Shown here piece after piece: positions 1 through 9,912 of a stretch of DNA of 16,530 bases. The stretch lies in assembly GCA_903873355.1 (NCBI GenBank), contig CAIQOG010000557.1, positions 1 to 16,530 of the forward strand. Direction: 5' to 3'. Below the pieces are notes generated by a model. It ran no database searches. It was not told where the DNA came from and saw nothing but the letters and a program-made list of their open reading frames with translations. Each line of letters opens with the position of its first letter. The stretch's first letter is position 1. The DNA comes from an uncultured Bacteroidales bacterium (GTDB lineage: Bacteria; Bacteroidota; Bacteroidia; Bacteroidales; Paludibacteraceae). The position numbers and the translations under genes were made by a program.

Positions 1-22
1 GAAAACGCTGGGAGAAAGATAA
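1..22 (+). CDS. rplJ: Large ribosomal subunit protein uL10, C-terminal end only (partial)
   Basis: The second reading frame from the window edge reads KTLGER and stops with TAA at 20-22. From memory, Bacteroidales L10 proteins end in a similar KTLGER tail, and rplJ normally precedes rplL in the rplKAJL-rpoBC cluster. L10 anchors L7/L12 dimers to the ribosomal stalk. Only six residues are visible, so the call rests mainly on gene order. The gap to rplL is 48 nt of A/T-rich sequence with no promoter I can recognise, which fits co-transcription. Confidence 0.7.
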
Positions 23-70
23 TTTCAGAATAAAAAATTAAAAAATAAAATCTATAAAAAATAAAGTAAA

Positions 71-448
71 ATGGCAGATTTGAAAGCTTTTGCAGAACAA
101 TTAGTTAACTTAACCGTTAAAGAAGTAAATGAGTTAGCTCAAATTTTGAAAGATCAATATGGTATCGAACCAGCCGCTGCAGCCGTTGCTGTTGCTGCAG
201 GTCCAGCCGCAGCTGCTGCTGAAGTAGTTGAAGAAAAAACCGCTTTTGATGTAGTATTGAAAGCAGCCGGTGCACAAAAACTGGCTATCGTTAAATTGGT
301 AAAAGAACTTACCGGTCTTGGCTTGAAAGAAGCTAAAGATTTAGTTGATGCTGCTCCTTCAGTAATTAAAGAAGGTGCATCGAAAGACGAAGCAGAAGCC
401 TTGAAAAAAGCATTGACTGAAGGCGGAGCTGAAGTTGAACTTAAATAA
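71..448 (+). CDS. rplL: Large ribosomal subunit protein bL12 (L7/L12)
   Basis: This 125-residue protein has the standard L7/L12 layout and length. An N-terminal dimerisation and L10-binding domain (about 1-33) is followed by an alanine/valine-rich flexible hinge (about 34-55). The C-terminal factor-binding domain (about 56-125) starts at EKTAFDVVL and carries the conserved [20 protein letters not shown] helix pair that contacts translation GTPases. In the cell it forms the mobile stalk of the 50S subunit and recruits initiation and elongation factors. The ATG at 71 follows a run of A and T without a Shine-Dalgarno site, as is usual in Bacteroidota. It lies between rplJ and rpoB in the canonical order. 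A double hairpin after its stop probably trims transcription into rpoB, so that more L12 than polymerase is made; that last point is inference. Confidence 0.97.
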   Translation: MADLKAFAEQLVNLTVKEVNELAQILKDQYGIEPAAAAVAVAAGPAAAAAEVVEEKTAFDVVLKAAGAQKLAIVKLVKELTGLGLKEAKDLVDAAPSVIKEGASKDEAEALKKALTEGGAEVELK

Positions 449-453
449 TAATT

Positions 454-468
454 ACCTGATTATCAGGT
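454..468 (+). other. Short perfect palindrome after rplL
   Basis: ACCTGAT-T-ATCAGGT is a 7-bp inverted repeat around a single central base, starting 5 nt after the rplL stop. Four bases separate it from the larger hairpin at 473-507. It has no T-run of its own. It may be a processing site, a helper stem for the attenuator or a protein-binding site. The inverted repeat is visible in the sequence; its role is inference. Confidence 0.5.
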
Positions 469-472
469 CTTC

Positions 473-511
473 GGTTTAGATTCCCACATCCCGTGGGATT
501 CTAAACCTTTT
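473..511 (+). terminator. rplL-rpoB intergenic attenuator hairpin
   Basis: Arms at 473-487 and 493-507 form a 15-bp stem with one T-T mismatch around a 5-nt loop (ATCCC), followed directly by TTTTG. This is terminator-like, but the U-run is short. In E. coli a partial terminator lies at the same place, between rplL and rpoB, and lowers polymerase synthesis relative to L7/L12. The same role is inferred here from position and structure. Confidence 0.75.
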
Positions 512-560
512 GTTGTCTATAAAATAATTGAGTTCTCCGCACCAAATAACCTCTTTGAAA

Positions 561-3500
561 ATGTCGTCATTAACAAAATCTCAAAGAATAAATTTTGCTT
601 CTATCAAGAATCAACTGGAATATCCGGATTTCTTGGAAGTACAATTAAAATCATTCCAGGACTTTTTTCAGATGGATACCGCCCCTGAAAAAAGAAAATC
701 AGAAGGATTGTACAAAGTTTTCTCTGAAAATTTTCCAATCGCTGATACAAGAAATAATTTCATTCTAGAATTTCTCGACTATTATGTTGACCCGCCACGT
801 TATTCGATTGACGAATGTGTTGAACGAGGTCTGACATACAGTGTGCCCTTAAAAGCCAAACTAAAACTATACTGTACCGACCCGGATCACGAAGATTTTG
901 ATACGGTGATTCAGGATGTATATCTGGGACCTATCCCTTATATGACTGCCAAAGGTACTTTTGTTATAAACGGTGCTGAACGTGTTATCGTTTCTCAGCT
1001 TCACCGTTCGCCGGGTGTATTTTTTGGTCAGAGCATTCATGCCAACGGCTCAAAATTGTACTCAGCCCGTATTATTCCTTTCCGTGGCTCATGGATTGAG
1101 TTTGCTACGGATATTAACAACGTGATGTATGCTTACATCGACCGAAAGAAAAAACTTCCTGTTACTACTTTGCTTCGTGCCATTGGTTTCGAAAGCGATA
1201 AAGACATTCTGGAAATATTTAATCTTGCCGAAGAAGTAAAAGTCAACAAAGCAAGTCTGAAAAAAGCCGTTGGACAAAAACTGGCTGCCCGTGTTTTGAA
1301 ATCGTGGGTTGAAGACTTCGTTGATGAAGATACCGGTGAGGTAGTTTCCATCGAACGTAACGAGGTTATCATCGACCGTGAAACAATCCTGGATAATAGT
1401 CATATTGAAGACATTATCGAATCAGGGTCACAGACTATTCTGCTTCACCGTGCCGATGCTAATCAAAACGATTATGCAATCATTTACAACACGCTTCAGA
1501 AAGACCCGAGCAACTCGGAAAAAGAAGCTGTTCTTTATATTTACCGTCAACTCCGTAATGCAGTTCCTGCTGACGATTCAACAGCACGCGAGGTAATCAA
1601 CAATTTGTTCTTCTCCGAAAAACGCTATGATTTGGGTGATGTTGGTCGTTTCCGCATCAACCGCAAATTGAATCTGGATATTAATCCCGATATCAAAGTG
1701 TTGACAAAAGAAGATATTATTGAGATTATCAAGTATCTGATTGAACTTATCAACTCGAAAGCTGATGTGGATGATATTGACCACTTAAGCAACCGTCGTG
1801 TACGTACAGTAGGCGAACAACTTTACAACCAGTTTGGTGTGGGCTTGTCGCGTATGGCACGTACAATTCGTGAACGTATGAATGTTCGCGATAACGAGGT
1901 ATTTACTCCGATTGATTTGATTAACGCGAAAAGTATTTCTTCCGTAATCAACTCTTTCTTCGGAACAAATGCATTGTCACAATTCATGGATCAACAGAAT
2001 CCGTTGGCCGAAATCACTCACAAACGTCGTATGTCGGCTCTCGGGCCCGGCGGTTTGTCGCGTGAACGTGCCGGTTTCGAGGTTCGTGACGTACACTATA
2101 CTCACTACGGACGTCTTTGTCCGATTGAAACTCCTGAAGGTCCAAATATCGGGTTGATTTCTTCGCTTTGTATTTATGCTAAAATCAACGAATTAGGATT
2201 TATTGAAACTCCTTATCGTAAGGTTACCGACTCAGTGGTTGATACTACAGAAGCCGGAATAGAATATTTCACAGCTGAAGAAGAAGAAAGTCTGGTTATT
2301 GCACAAGGAAATGCACCACTGAACGATAAGGGCGGATTTATCCGTACTAAAGTAAAATCACGCTTAGGTGCTGATTTCCCTGTAGTTCCACCGGCAGAAG
2401 TAAACTTGATGGACGTTTCTCCATCGCAGATTGCCTCTATCGCTGCTGCATTAATTCCTTTCCTTGAACATGATGATGCAAACCGTGCGTTGATGGGATC
2501 GAACATGATGCGCCAGGCAGTGCCTCTGTTGCGCTGCGAAGCTCCAATTATTGGTACAGGTATCGAAGCTCAGCTTATTCAGGATTCACGTACACAGATT
2601 GCTGCCGAAGGTGAAGGTATTGTTGAATTTGTTGATGCAACCTGCATTAATATCCGTTACGACCGAACTGAAGAAGCTGAATTTGTAAGCTTTGACTCAG
2701 CAGTAAAAGAATATAAATTACCAAAATTCCAGAAAACCAACCAAAACACAACGATTGACTTACGTCCGATAGTTCGTAAGGGAGAACGTGTTACCAACGG
2801 TCAGATTCTGACTGAAGGCTATGCAACTCAAAATGGTGAACTGGCAATTGGTAAAAACCTGAAAGTGGCATTCATGCCATGGAAAGGTTATAACTTTGAG
2901 GATGCTATTGTAATTAACGAACGTGTGGTTCGTGAAGATGTCTTTACCTCCGTTCACGTGGTTGAGCAATTGCTTGACGTTCGTGAAACTAAACGTGGTA
3001 TCGAAGAATTTACTTCCGATATTCCAAACGTAAGCGAAGAAGCAACCAAAGACCTCGACGAAAACGGTATTATCCGTATCGGTGCACGCATCGAACCGGG
3101 CGATATCATTATTGGTAAGATTACTCCGAAAGGTGAATCAGATCCGTCGCCGGAAGAAAAACTGCTTCGTGCTATCTTTGGTGATAAAGCCGGTGATGTG
3201 AAAGATGCTTCATTGAAAGCAACTCCTTCGTTATCAGGTGTGGTTATCGGTAAACGTTTGTTCTCAAAAGCTCAAAAGAACCGTAAATCAAAACTTGCTG
3301 ATAAAGCTGTTCTTCCCCGATTGGATGAAGAATTTGAAAATCAGGCTGCAATTCTGCGTAATACTTTAGTTGAAAAACTAATAGCTTTACTCGGTGAAAA
3401 AACTTCAGCAGGAGTTAAAGATTATTTGGGCGCTGATATTATCTCAAGAAATTCAAAATTCACCGAAGAACGCCTTCGCGAAATTGATTATACAACCGTT

Positions 3501-4373
3501 CAGTTAAGCAAATGGACTACCGATTCACATAAAAACGATTTGGTAAAACAATTGATAATGAACTATCTGAGAAAATACAAAGAACTGGATGCCCAGATCA
3601 AACGTCAGAAATTCAATATCACCATCGGTGATGAACTTCCAAACGGTATTGTTCAGATAGCTAAGGTATATATTGCCAAAAAACGTAAAATCCGTGTTGG
3701 TGACAAGATGGCAGGACGTCACGGTAATAAAGGTATTGTATCACGTATAGTTCGTCAGGAAGATATGCCGTTCTTAGAAGACGGAACTCCGGTGGATATA
3801 GTATTAAATCCACTTGGTGTACCTTCACGTATGAACCTTGGACAGATTTTCGAAACTGTTCTTGGTTGGGCAGGAAAAGAACTGGGTGTTAAGTTTGCAA
3901 CTCCGATTTTCGATGGTGCAAGTCTCGATGACCTGAATGAATGGACTGACAAAGCCGGTGTGCCACGTTACGGAAAAACCCGTTTGACTGATGGTGGAAC
4001 AGGTGAGAAATTTGACCAACATGCAACAGTAGGTGTGATTTACATGCTGAAACTGGGTCACATGGTTGAAGATAAAATGCATGCACGTTCAATCGGGCCA
4101 TATTCACTTATTACGCAACAGCCTCTTGGTGGTAAAGCACAATTCGGTGGTCAGCGTTTCGGGGAAATGGAAGTTTGGGCACTCGAAGCATTCGGTGCAG
4201 CTCATATTCTTCAGGAAATCCTCACCGTTAAATCGGATGATGTTATGGGTCGTGCCCGCACTTACGAAGCTATCGTTAAGGGTGATCCTATGCCAACACC
4301 GGGAATTCCGGAATCGCTCAACGTATTGTTGCACGAACTTCGTGGATTGGGTCTTAGCATAAATTTAGAATAG
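561..4373 (+). CDS. rpoB: DNA-directed RNA polymerase subunit beta
   Basis: RpoB is the beta subunit of core RNA polymerase and forms one pincer of the cleft plus part of the active site. From the ATG at 561 it has 1270 residues. The open frame extends back to a TTG at 528, but the region around 561 onward ([12 protein letters not shown], then [18 protein letters not shown]) is where family similarity starts, so I chose the ATG. Visible hallmarks are [12 protein letters not shown] and [20 protein letters not shown] of the rifampicin-binding fork, [17 protein letters not shown], the acidic pair in NFEDAIVI (E780, D781), [14 protein letters not shown] near the active centre, and the C-terminal clamp-anchor region [10 protein letters not shown]. 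Residues equivalent to E. coli Q513, D516, H526, R529, S531 and L533 (here Q474, D477, H487, R490, S492, L494) are the sensitive-type residues, so the protein shows no classical rifampicin-resistance change. It is followed by rpoC after 108 nt. Confidence 0.98.
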   Translation: MSSLTKSQRINFASIKNQLEYPDFLEVQLKSFQDFFQMDTAPEKRKSEGLYKVFSENFPIADTRNNFILEFLDYYVDPPRYSIDECVERGLTYSVPLKAKLKLYCTDPDHEDFDTVIQDVYLGPIPYMTAKGTFVINGAERVIVSQLHRSPGVFFGQSIHANGSKLYSARIIPFRGSWIEFATDINNVMYAYIDRKKKLPVTTLLRAIGFESDKDILEIFNLAEEVKVNKASLKKAVGQKLAARVLKSWVEDFVDEDTGEVVSIERNEVIIDRETILDNSHIEDIIESGSQTILLHRADANQNDYAIIYNTLQKDPSNSEKEAVLYIYRQLRNAVPADDSTAREVINNLFFSEKRYDLGDVGRFRINRKLNLDINPDIKVLTKEDIIEIIKYLIELINSKADVDDIDHLSNRRVRTVGEQLYNQFGVGLSRMARTIRERMNVRDNEVFTPIDLINAKSISSVINSFFGTNALSQFMDQQNPLAEITHKRRMSALGPGGLSRERAGFEVRDVHYTHYGRLCPIETPEGPNIGLISSLCIYAKINELGFIETPYRKVTDSVVDTTEAGIEYFTAEEEESLVIAQGNAPLNDKGGFIRTKVKSRLGADFPVVPPAEVNLMDVSPSQIASIAAALIPFLEHDDANRALMGSNMMRQAVPLLRCEAPIIGTGIEAQLIQDSRTQIAAEGEGIVEFVDATCINIRYDRTEEAEFVSFDSAVKEYKLPKFQKTNQNTTIDLRPIVRKGERVTNGQILTEGYATQNGELAIGKNLKVAFMPWKGYNFEDAIVINERVVREDVFTSVHVVEQLLDVRETKRGIEEFTSDIPNVSEEATKDLDENGIIRIGARIEPGDIIIGKITPKGESDPSPEEKLLRAIFGDKAGDVKDASLKATPSLSGVVIGKRLFSKAQKNRKSKLADKAVLPRLDEEFENQAAILRNTLVEKLIALLGEKTSAGVKDYLGADIISRNSKFTEERLREIDYTTVQLSKWTTDSHKNDLVKQLIMNYLRKYKELDAQIKRQKFNITIGDELPNGIVQIAKVYIAKKRKIRVGDKMAGRHGNKGIVSRIVRQEDMPFLEDGTPVDIVLNPLGVPSRMNLGQIFETVLGWAGKELGVKFATPIFDGASLDDLNEWTDKAGVPRYGKTRLTDGGTGEKFDQHATVGVIYMLKLGHMVEDKMHARSIGPYSLITQQPLGGKAQFGGQRFGEMEVWALEAFGAAHILQEILTVKSDDVMGRARTYEAIVKGDPMPTPGIPESLNVLLHELRGLGLSINLE

Positions 4374-4405
4374 ACCTCCCCCTAAATCCCCTAAAGGGAA
4401 ATTTA
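4374..4405 (+). repeat. REP-like CCCCTAA repeat, copy 1 (after rpoB)
   Basis: Immediately after the rpoB stop the sequence reads CCCCCTAAATCCCCTAAAGG followed by GAAATTT. It contains the small inverted repeat CCCT-AA-AGGG. The same core (CCCCTAA, CCCCTAAAGGGG, AATTT) recurs in two copies between aroA and the ykgJ-like gene. No T-run follows, so it does not look like an intrinsic terminator. It is best read as a dispersed intergenic repeat. Confidence 0.6.
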
Positions 4406-4447
4406 AAGTGAGTTTATTTCTAAATTTAATTTATTCCAATTGTCAAT

Positions 4448-4468
4448 TTGTAAATTGTAAATTGTAAA
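4448..4468 (+). repeat. Three tandem copies of TTGTAAA ahead of rpoC
   Basis: Perfect 7-bp units lie at 4448-4454, 4455-4461 and 4462-4468, preceded by a degenerate unit TTGTCAA at 4440-4446. The array ends 13 nt before the rpoC ATG and is followed by a run of eight A residues. Slippage could change the copy number and hence the leader length. An effect on rpoC translation is only speculation. Confidence 0.7.
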
Positions 4469-4481
4469 TCAAAAAAAAGTT

Positions 4482-7400
4482 ATGGCTTTTAAATCAGATA
4501 ATAAGGTAAAAAGTAATTTTAATAAAATCTCGATTGGTCTTGCATCACCCGAAGAAATATTGAAATTATCAAGTGGTGAAGTTTTAAAACCTGAAACCAT
4601 TAATTATCGTACCTACAAACCCGAACGAGATGGTCTGTTCTGCGAACGCATTTTTGGTCCTACTAAAGACTTTGAATGTCATTGCGGTAAATACAAACGT
4701 ATCCGTTACAAAGGCATTGTTTGCGACCGTTGCGGCGTGGAAGTGACCGAAAAGAAAGTTCGTCGTGAACGCATGGGACACATTCAACTGGTGGTTCCTG
4801 TGGCTCATATTTGGTATTTCCGCTCGTTGCCGAATAAAATCGGTTACCTGCTCGGTATGCCAACCAAAAAACTTGATTCAATCATCTACTACGAAAAATA
4901 TGTAATTATTCAGGGTGGTATTGTTGAGAATGGAGAAAATATTGCTCAGGGTGAATTGCTTTCAGAAGATGAATATCTCGACATAATGGAAGCACTTCCA
5001 AAAGAAAATCATCAATTAGATGACACAGACCCTAACAAGTTTATTGCTAAAATGGGTGCTGACGCTATTCATGATATGTTGAGCCGTCTGGATTTGGATG
5101 CATTGTCGTACGACCTGCGTCACAAAGCAAATACCGACACTTCACAACAACGCAAAAATGATGCATTGAAACGCCTGCAAATTGTAGAATCGTTCCGTGC
5201 TTCGAAAATGCGCAACAAACCGGAATGGATGATTATCAAAATCGTTCCTGTAATTCCACCTGAATTACGTCCGTTAGTTCCATTGGATGGTGGTCGTTTC
5301 GCTACTTCCGATTTGAATGACTTGTATCGTCGTGTAATTATCCGTAACAACCGTCTGAAACGATTAATTGAAATCAAAGCACCCGAAGTAATCCTACGTA
5401 ACGAAAAACGTATGCTTCAGGAGTCTGTGGATTCATTATTCGACAATTCACGTAAATCGAGTGCCGTTAAAACTGACGCTAACCGTCCGTTGAAATCACT
5501 TTCCGATTCGTTGAAAGGCAAGCAAGGTCGTTTCCGTCAGAACCTGTTAGGTAAGCGTGTGGATTATTCGGCTCGTTCGGTAATCGTCGTTGGTCCGGAA
5601 TTAAAAATGCACGAGTGCGGTATCCCAAAAGATATGGCTGCCGAACTATATAAACCGTTTGTTATCCGCAAACTTATCGAACGCGGAATTGTAAAAACGG
5701 TAAAATCGGCGAAGAAAATCGTTGACCGCAAAGACCCGGTAATCTGGGACATTTTAGAGTACGTGATGAAAGGTCATCCTGTATTACTAAACCGTGCTCC
5801 GACACTTCACCGTCTTGGTATTCAGGCTTTCCAGCCAAAAATGATTGAAGGAAAAGCGATTCAGCTTCACCCGCTATCCTGTACGGCTTTCAATGCCGAC
5901 TTTGATGGTGACCAGATGGCTGTTCACTTACCACTTGGTAATGAGGCAGTTCTGGAAGCACAAATGTTGATGTTGGCTTCGCATAATATTCTCAACCCGG
6001 CAAATGGTGCACCTATTACTGTCCCTTCACAGGACATGGTTCTTGGTTTGTATTATATTACAAAACCACGTACCGGCGCATTAGGCGAAGGACTTATTTT
6101 CTATTCACCGGAAGAAGCAGAAATTGCTTACAACGAAAAGAAAGTGTCTCTTCACTCATGGATTAAGGTGAAAACCAAAGATTTAAATGAAGAAGGTGCA
6201 ATCGTTGATAAACTGATTGAAACTACAGTAGGACGTATTTTATTCAATAAATGTGTTCCTTCAAGAGTTGGTTATATCAATGAGTTGTTGTCTAAAAAAT
6301 CATTACGCGATATTATTGGAAAAGTAATTGATATTTGTGGAGTGGCACGTACTGCTGCATTCCTTGATGATATCAAGGATTTGGGTTACAGTATGGCTTT
6401 CAAAGGAGGTTTGTCGTTCAATTTGAATGACGTAATTGTACCACCTGAAAAAGATGATCTGGTAAAAGAAGGTAATGCCGAAGTGGAAGAAATTCTGAAT
6501 AACTATAACATGGGATTCATTACTTTCAATGAACGTTATAATCAGATTATCGATACATGGACGCACGTAAACTCGAAACTGTCGAACATCTTGATGAAAC
6601 AACTTTCGAGTGACAATCAGGGATTCAACTCAGTTTACATGATGTTGGATTCAGGAGCCCGTGGTTCGAAGGAGCAGATTCGTCAGCTCTCAGGTATGCG
6701 TGGTTTGATGGCAAAACCACAGAAATCAGGCGCCGAAGGTGGTCAGATTATTGAAAATCCGATTTTGTCGAACTTTAAAGAGGGTCTTTCGGTGTTAGAG
6801 TACTTTATCTCTACACACGGTGCTCGTAAAGGGTTGGCGGATACGGCTTTGAAGACTGCAGATGCCGGATATTTGACCCGTCGTTTGGTTGACGTTTCAC
6901 ATGATGTGATTATCAACGAAGATGACTGTGGTACATTACGTGGTTTGATTGCCACTGAAATGAAAAATAACGAAGAAGTAATTTCTTCGCTTTATGAAAG
7001 AATTCTCGGACGTGTTTCGGTTCATGATATTTATCACCCTCATACCGGCGAATTGCTGGCAGCTTCAGGTGAAGAGATTACTGAAACTCACGCCAGAAAA
7101 ATACAGGATTCACCAATCGAACGTGTTGAAATTCGTTCAGTATTGACTTGTGAGTCGAAAAAAGGAGTTTGTGCAAAATGTTACGGACGAAACCTTGCAA
7201 CCGGTAAAATGGTACATCAAGGCGAAGCTGTAGGTGTTATTGCTGCACAATCTATCGGTGAGCCGGGTACTCAGCTTACACTGCGTACGTTCCACGTCGG
7301 TGGTATCGCTTCGAACATTGCTGCTGAATCAAAAATTGTTCTCCGCTATGATGGTCGTATCGAATTCGACGAACTTCGCACGGTTGAAGCAACTGATAAC

Positions 7401-8774
7401 GGAACTGAATTCTATCAGGTAGTTGTAAGCCGTTTGGCCGAAATGCGCGTGATAGATCAGAAAACCGGAATTGCACTGACAACAACTAACGTTCCATACG
7501 GTTCAAAACTGTATGTGAGAGATGGCGATTTAGGTACAAAAGGCACGCTTGTTTGTGAATGGGATCCATTTAATGCGGTAATTATCTCTGAAACTGAAGG
7601 TAAAATCGAGTTTGAAGACGTGGTTGAAAATGCTACTTTCAAAACCGAAACCGATGAAGCAACAGGATTGCGCGAGAAAATTATTATTGAGTCGAAAGAC
7701 CGTAATAAAGTTCCAAGTGCACACATTGTGGCTAAAGACGGAACTATTCTTCGTACATATAACCTTCCGGTGGGTGCTCACCTTGTACTCGACAACGGCG
7801 ATAAGATTAAAACCGGTCAGATGCTGGTAAAAATCCCACGTGCAGTTGGTAAAGCAGGTGATATTACCGGTGGTCTTCCACGTGTAACTGAGTTGTTCGA
7901 AGCACGTAACCCATCGAATCCGGCAGTAGTAGCTGAAATTGATGGTGAAGTAACTTTTGGAAAAATCAAACGTGGTAACCGCGAATTGACTGTAACTTCA
8001 AAAACCGGAGAAGAGAAAAAATATCTAATCCAGTTATCAAAACAGATTCTGGTTCAGGAAAATGACTTCGTGCGTGCCGGAACACCGCTTTCAGATGGTG
8101 CTACAACACCTTCGGATATTTTGTTGATTAAAGGTCCTACTGCCGTTCAGGATTATATTGTGAACGAAGTTCAGGATGTATATCGCTTGCAGGGTGTGAA
8201 AATTAACGATAAACACTTCGAAGTTATTGTTCGTCAGATGATGCGTAAAGTAGAAATACTTGAGCAGGGCGATACACGTTTCCTTGAAAAACAAATCGTT
8301 GATAAAAACGAGTTTATGGAGGAAAACGACCGTATCTGGGGTAAAAAAGTTATACTTGATGCCGGTGATTCAACCAATCTTAAACCAGGTCAGATTATTA
8401 CACCCCGTAAATTACGCGACGAAAACAGTGTGCTTAAACGCCGTGATATGAAGTTGATTGAAACCCGCGACGCTATTGCCGCTACTTCAAATCAGATTCT
8501 GCAAGGTATTACACGTGCTGCACTTCAGACTAACAGCTTTATGTCTGCAGCTTCGTTCCAGGAAACTACGAAAGTACTGAACGATGCTGCTATCAATGGA
8601 AAGGTGGATCGTTTGGAAGGTATGAAAGAAAACGTAATTTGTGGACACCTGATACCAGCAGGAACCGGACAACGTGACTTCGACAAAATTGTGGTTTACT
8701 CGCGTGACGAGTATGACAAAAAAGTTGATGCCCGTCGTAATGTGCTTGATATGGAAGAACGTGAATCTGAATAA
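4482..8774 (+). CDS. rpoC: DNA-directed RNA polymerase subunit beta-prime
   Basis: RpoC is the catalytic beta-prime subunit of core RNA polymerase; at 1430 residues it has the length expected in Bacteroidota. The N-terminal zinc ribbon has C66, C68, C81 and C84. The rudder and lid region with [20 protein letters not shown] follows. The catalytic loop NADFDGDQM spans 471-479, with the three magnesium-binding aspartates D473, D475 and D477. The second zinc site is intact (EDDCGTL, then [15 protein letters not shown]). The bridge helix and trigger-loop region ([20 protein letters not shown], then RTFHVGG) are complete. The ATG follows an A-rich stretch and no Shine-Dalgarno site is seen. It should be transcribed with rpoB, and a strong terminator at 8801-8834 ends the unit. 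Confidence 0.98.
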   Translation: MAFKSDNKVKSNFNKISIGLASPEEILKLSSGEVLKPETINYRTYKPERDGLFCERIFGPTKDFECHCGKYKRIRYKGIVCDRCGVEVTEKKVRRERMGHIQLVVPVAHIWYFRSLPNKIGYLLGMPTKKLDSIIYYEKYVIIQGGIVENGENIAQGELLSEDEYLDIMEALPKENHQLDDTDPNKFIAKMGADAIHDMLSRLDLDALSYDLRHKANTDTSQQRKNDALKRLQIVESFRASKMRNKPEWMIIKIVPVIPPELRPLVPLDGGRFATSDLNDLYRRVIIRNNRLKRLIEIKAPEVILRNEKRMLQESVDSLFDNSRKSSAVKTDANRPLKSLSDSLKGKQGRFRQNLLGKRVDYSARSVIVVGPELKMHECGIPKDMAAELYKPFVIRKLIERGIVKTVKSAKKIVDRKDPVIWDILEYVMKGHPVLLNRAPTLHRLGIQAFQPKMIEGKAIQLHPLSCTAFNADFDGDQMAVHLPLGNEAVLEAQMLMLASHNILNPANGAPITVPSQDMVLGLYYITKPRTGALGEGLIFYSPEEAEIAYNEKKVSLHSWIKVKTKDLNEEGAIVDKLIETTVGRILFNKCVPSRVGYINELLSKKSLRDIIGKVIDICGVARTAAFLDDIKDLGYSMAFKGGLSFNLNDVIVPPEKDDLVKEGNAEVEEILNNYNMGFITFNERYNQIIDTWTHVNSKLSNILMKQLSSDNQGFNSVYMMLDSGARGSKEQIRQLSGMRGLMAKPQKSGAEGGQIIENPILSNFKEGLSVLEYFISTHGARKGLADTALKTADAGYLTRRLVDVSHDVIINEDDCGTLRGLIATEMKNNEEVISSLYERILGRVSVHDIYHPHTGELLAASGEEITETHARKIQDSPIERVEIRSVLTCESKKGVCAKCYGRNLATGKMVHQGEAVGVIAAQSIGEPGTQLTLRTFHVGGIASNIAAESKIVLRYDGRIEFDELRTVEATDNGTEFYQVVVSRLAEMRVIDQKTGIALTTTNVPYGSKLYVRDGDLGTKGTLVCEWDPFNAVIISETEGKIEFEDVVENATFKTETDEATGLREKIIIESKDRNKVPSAHIVAKDGTILRTYNLPVGAHLVLDNGDKIKTGQMLVKIPRAVGKAGDITGGLPRVTELFEARNPSNPAVVAEIDGEVTFGKIKRGNRELTVTSKTGEEKKYLIQLSKQILVQENDFVRAGTPLSDGATTPSDILLIKGPTAVQDYIVNEVQDVYRLQGVKINDKHFEVIVRQMMRKVEILEQGDTRFLEKQIVDKNEFMEENDRIWGKKVILDAGDSTNLKPGQIITPRKLRDENSVLKRRDMKLIETRDAIAATSNQILQGITRAALQTNSFMSAASFQETTKVLNDAAINGKVDRLEGMKENVICGHLIPAGTGQRDFDKIVVYSRDEYDKKVDARRNVLDMEERESE

Positions 8775-8800
8775 AACCAGATTTTCAACTTAAATACAAG

Positions 8801-8834
8801 AAACCGGATTGTTTAATTACAATCCGGTTTTTTT
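8801..8834 (+). terminator. Intrinsic terminator of the rpoBC operon
   Basis: AAACCGGATTG (8801-8811) pairs perfectly with CAATCCGGTTT (8820-8830), giving an 11-bp stem that can extend by one T-A pair. The loop is A/T-only. Seven T residues (8828-8834) overlap the end of the right arm. This is a textbook intrinsic terminator, placed 27 nt after the rpoC stop. Confidence 0.93.
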
Positions 8835-8859
8835 ATAATAAAAAATGAAGAAAATTTGT

Positions 8860-8867
8860 TATTTTTG
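8860..8867 (+). promoter_or_regulatory. -7 box of a Bacteroidota promoter for the LacI-like gene
   Basis: TATTTTTG matches the Bacteroidota -7 consensus TAnnTTTG and continues as GCAG, like the promoter of spt in this window. No clear TTTG lies about 19 nt upstream, where the T-run of the rpoC terminator is instead. The expected transcription start (about 8872-8876) lies inside the longer open frame that begins at 8845, and so supports the ATG at 8887 as the true start. Confidence 0.6.
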
Positions 8868-8886
8868 CAGCACTAAACTAAGAATT

Positions 8887-9744
8887 ATGAAAGATGTTAA
8901 ATCAAGTTCTAATATCAAACCTATCATTGCTTTAATTGTACCAAGTATTAATCATCCCTTTTTTTCGAATGTAGCCAATCAGCTAACACTGCTTGTGGCT
9001 AAAAATGGTTATATACTAAGCATTTTCCAATCGAACGAAAGCTATGAGCAGGAAGTGGAAATTGTTGATACAATTATTAATCAAAACTTTGCCGGTGTAA
9101 CTGTATCTATTGCCAAATCAACAACAGATAGCAATCATTTCAGGCGGCTTCAGGATGCAGGAATACCACTTGTGTTTTTTGACCGTGTATGTGAGGACAT
9201 AAATGCACCTAAAGTATTGATAAACAACTATGAAATAACATATTCAATTACCGAAGATCTTATAAAAAAAGGAAATAAACGAATAGCGTTAATAATAGGC
9301 ACGAACGAAATTAATGTCTTTCGCGAAAGGCAACAAGGCTATCTTGATGCTCTTCAAAAATACGGATTAGCATACCAAATGCCTGTAATTGAGAATGAGT
9401 TTTCGGTCGAAAATGGCAAAGAAGTTTTTAAAAAACTCTGGAGTTCAGACAAAAGACCTGATGCCATTATTTCATCATCACATCAGTTGACATTGGGTGT
9501 TTTGATGCAAACAAAACTCTATGATATAAAAATACCTCAAAAACTTGAACTGATTTCTTACGTCAGTCACATTTCATTTCAAATTCTTCAACCACAGATT
9601 ACAATTATCGATCAACCTGAAAATGAAATTGCCGAATTTACTTTTGATTTGCTTCAAAAACAAATTACTAAACAAGTAATCCCGGAAAATGAATTGATCA
9701 GAATGGTAAATGCAAAAATCCATTCTAATAAGATCATACTATAG
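8887..9744 (+). CDS. LacI/PurR-type ligand-binding domain protein lacking a DNA-binding domain
   Basis: From the ATG at 8887 this is a 285-residue protein aligning by eye with the periplasmic-binding-protein-like sensor part of LacI-family regulators: IIALIVPSINHPFFSNVAN at the start, IPLVFFDR, then KGNKRIALIIGT, RQQGYLDAL and RPDAIISSS. The usual 50-60 residue helix-turn-helix and hinge is absent, and the 112 nt between rpoC and the start are filled by a terminator and a promoter box. No signal peptide or membrane segment is seen, so a cytoplasmic location is expected. R148 of the RxxGY motif is kept. H199 stands where LacI/PurR proteins have a ligand-contacting aspartate, and the usual glycine after it (VVGF-type) is replaced by ISYV. 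An upstream ATG at 8845 would add 14 residues but precedes the likely promoter. It could bind a sugar and act through a partner protein, or be a decaying regulator. The ligand is unknown. Confidence 0.75.
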   Translation: MKDVKSSSNIKPIIALIVPSINHPFFSNVANQLTLLVAKNGYILSIFQSNESYEQEVEIVDTIINQNFAGVTVSIAKSTTDSNHFRRLQDAGIPLVFFDRVCEDINAPKVLINNYEITYSITEDLIKKGNKRIALIIGTNEINVFRERQQGYLDALQKYGLAYQMPVIENEFSVENGKEVFKKLWSSDKRPDAIISSSHQLTLGVLMQTKLYDIKIPQKLELISYVSHISFQILQPQITIIDQPENEIAEFTFDLLQKQITKQVIPENELIRMVNAKIHSNKIIL

Positions 9745-9807
9745 TTTCATAATTTTTCGTTAGAAGACATCATTTATTGGTAAAAATACGCTTTTCAAAG
9801 TTTAAAA

Positions 9808-9829
9808 AGACTCTGTTTTTTATGAGTCT
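9808..9829 (+). terminator. Possible weak terminator after the LacI-like gene
   Basis: AGACTC (9808-9813) and GAGTCT (9824-9829) form a 6-bp stem around a T-rich 10-nt loop, followed by AAATTTTGGTTTTT. The stem is short and the T-run is interrupted, so this is a weak candidate. The better-formed palindrome at 9846-9874 could do the job instead. Confidence 0.35.
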
Positions 9830-9833
9830 AAAT

Positions 9834-9864
9834 TTTGGTTTTTAAAAAAATCGTAGTATCTTAG
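9834..9864 (+). promoter_or_regulatory. Candidate promoter for the manC unit
   Basis: A -33 element TTTG at 9834-9837 is followed after 19 nt by TATCTTAG at 9857-9864. This differs from the Bacteroidota -7 consensus TAnnTTTG at one position. Spacing and distance to the manC ATG (about 40 nt of leader) are right for this promoter class. The -7 box sits in the loop of the palindrome described at 9846-9874. Confidence 0.5.
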
Positions 9865-9874
9865 TACGATTTTT
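9846..9874 (+). other. 10-bp palindrome enclosing the manC -7 box
   Basis: AAAAATCGTA (9846-9855) is the exact reverse complement of TACGATTTTT (9865-9874), with 9 nt between (GTATCTTAG). Because the arms end in runs of A and T, it could be a bidirectional terminator for the gene upstream. Because it overlaps the -7 box, it could also be an operator. The sequence does not decide between the two. Confidence 0.6.
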
Positions 9875-9912
9875 AGTACTAACGGGCATTAATTCCCTAA
9901 CTTATTAGAGCA

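Noticed and set aside
528..560. Upstream TTG start for rpoB adding 11 residues
   Set aside because: The extension [11 protein letters not shown] is not part of the RpoB N-terminus as I know it, and family-like sequence begins just after the ATG at 561.
1947..2060. Possible rifampicin-resistance substitutions in RpoB
   Set aside because: All the usual contact residues are of the sensitive type.
3755..4107. Several minus-strand open frames inside rpoB
   Set aside because: They overlap strongly conserved RpoB coding sequence and their translations show no recognisable domain; they are antisense shadows.
4440..4468. CRISPR-like array
   Set aside because: The units are 7 bp, directly adjacent and without spacers; it is a simple tandem repeat.
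8775..8886. A frameshifted helix-turn-helix ahead of the LacI-like frame
   Set aside because: The interval is only 112 nt and consists of the rpoC terminator and a promoter box; no frame shows an HTH.
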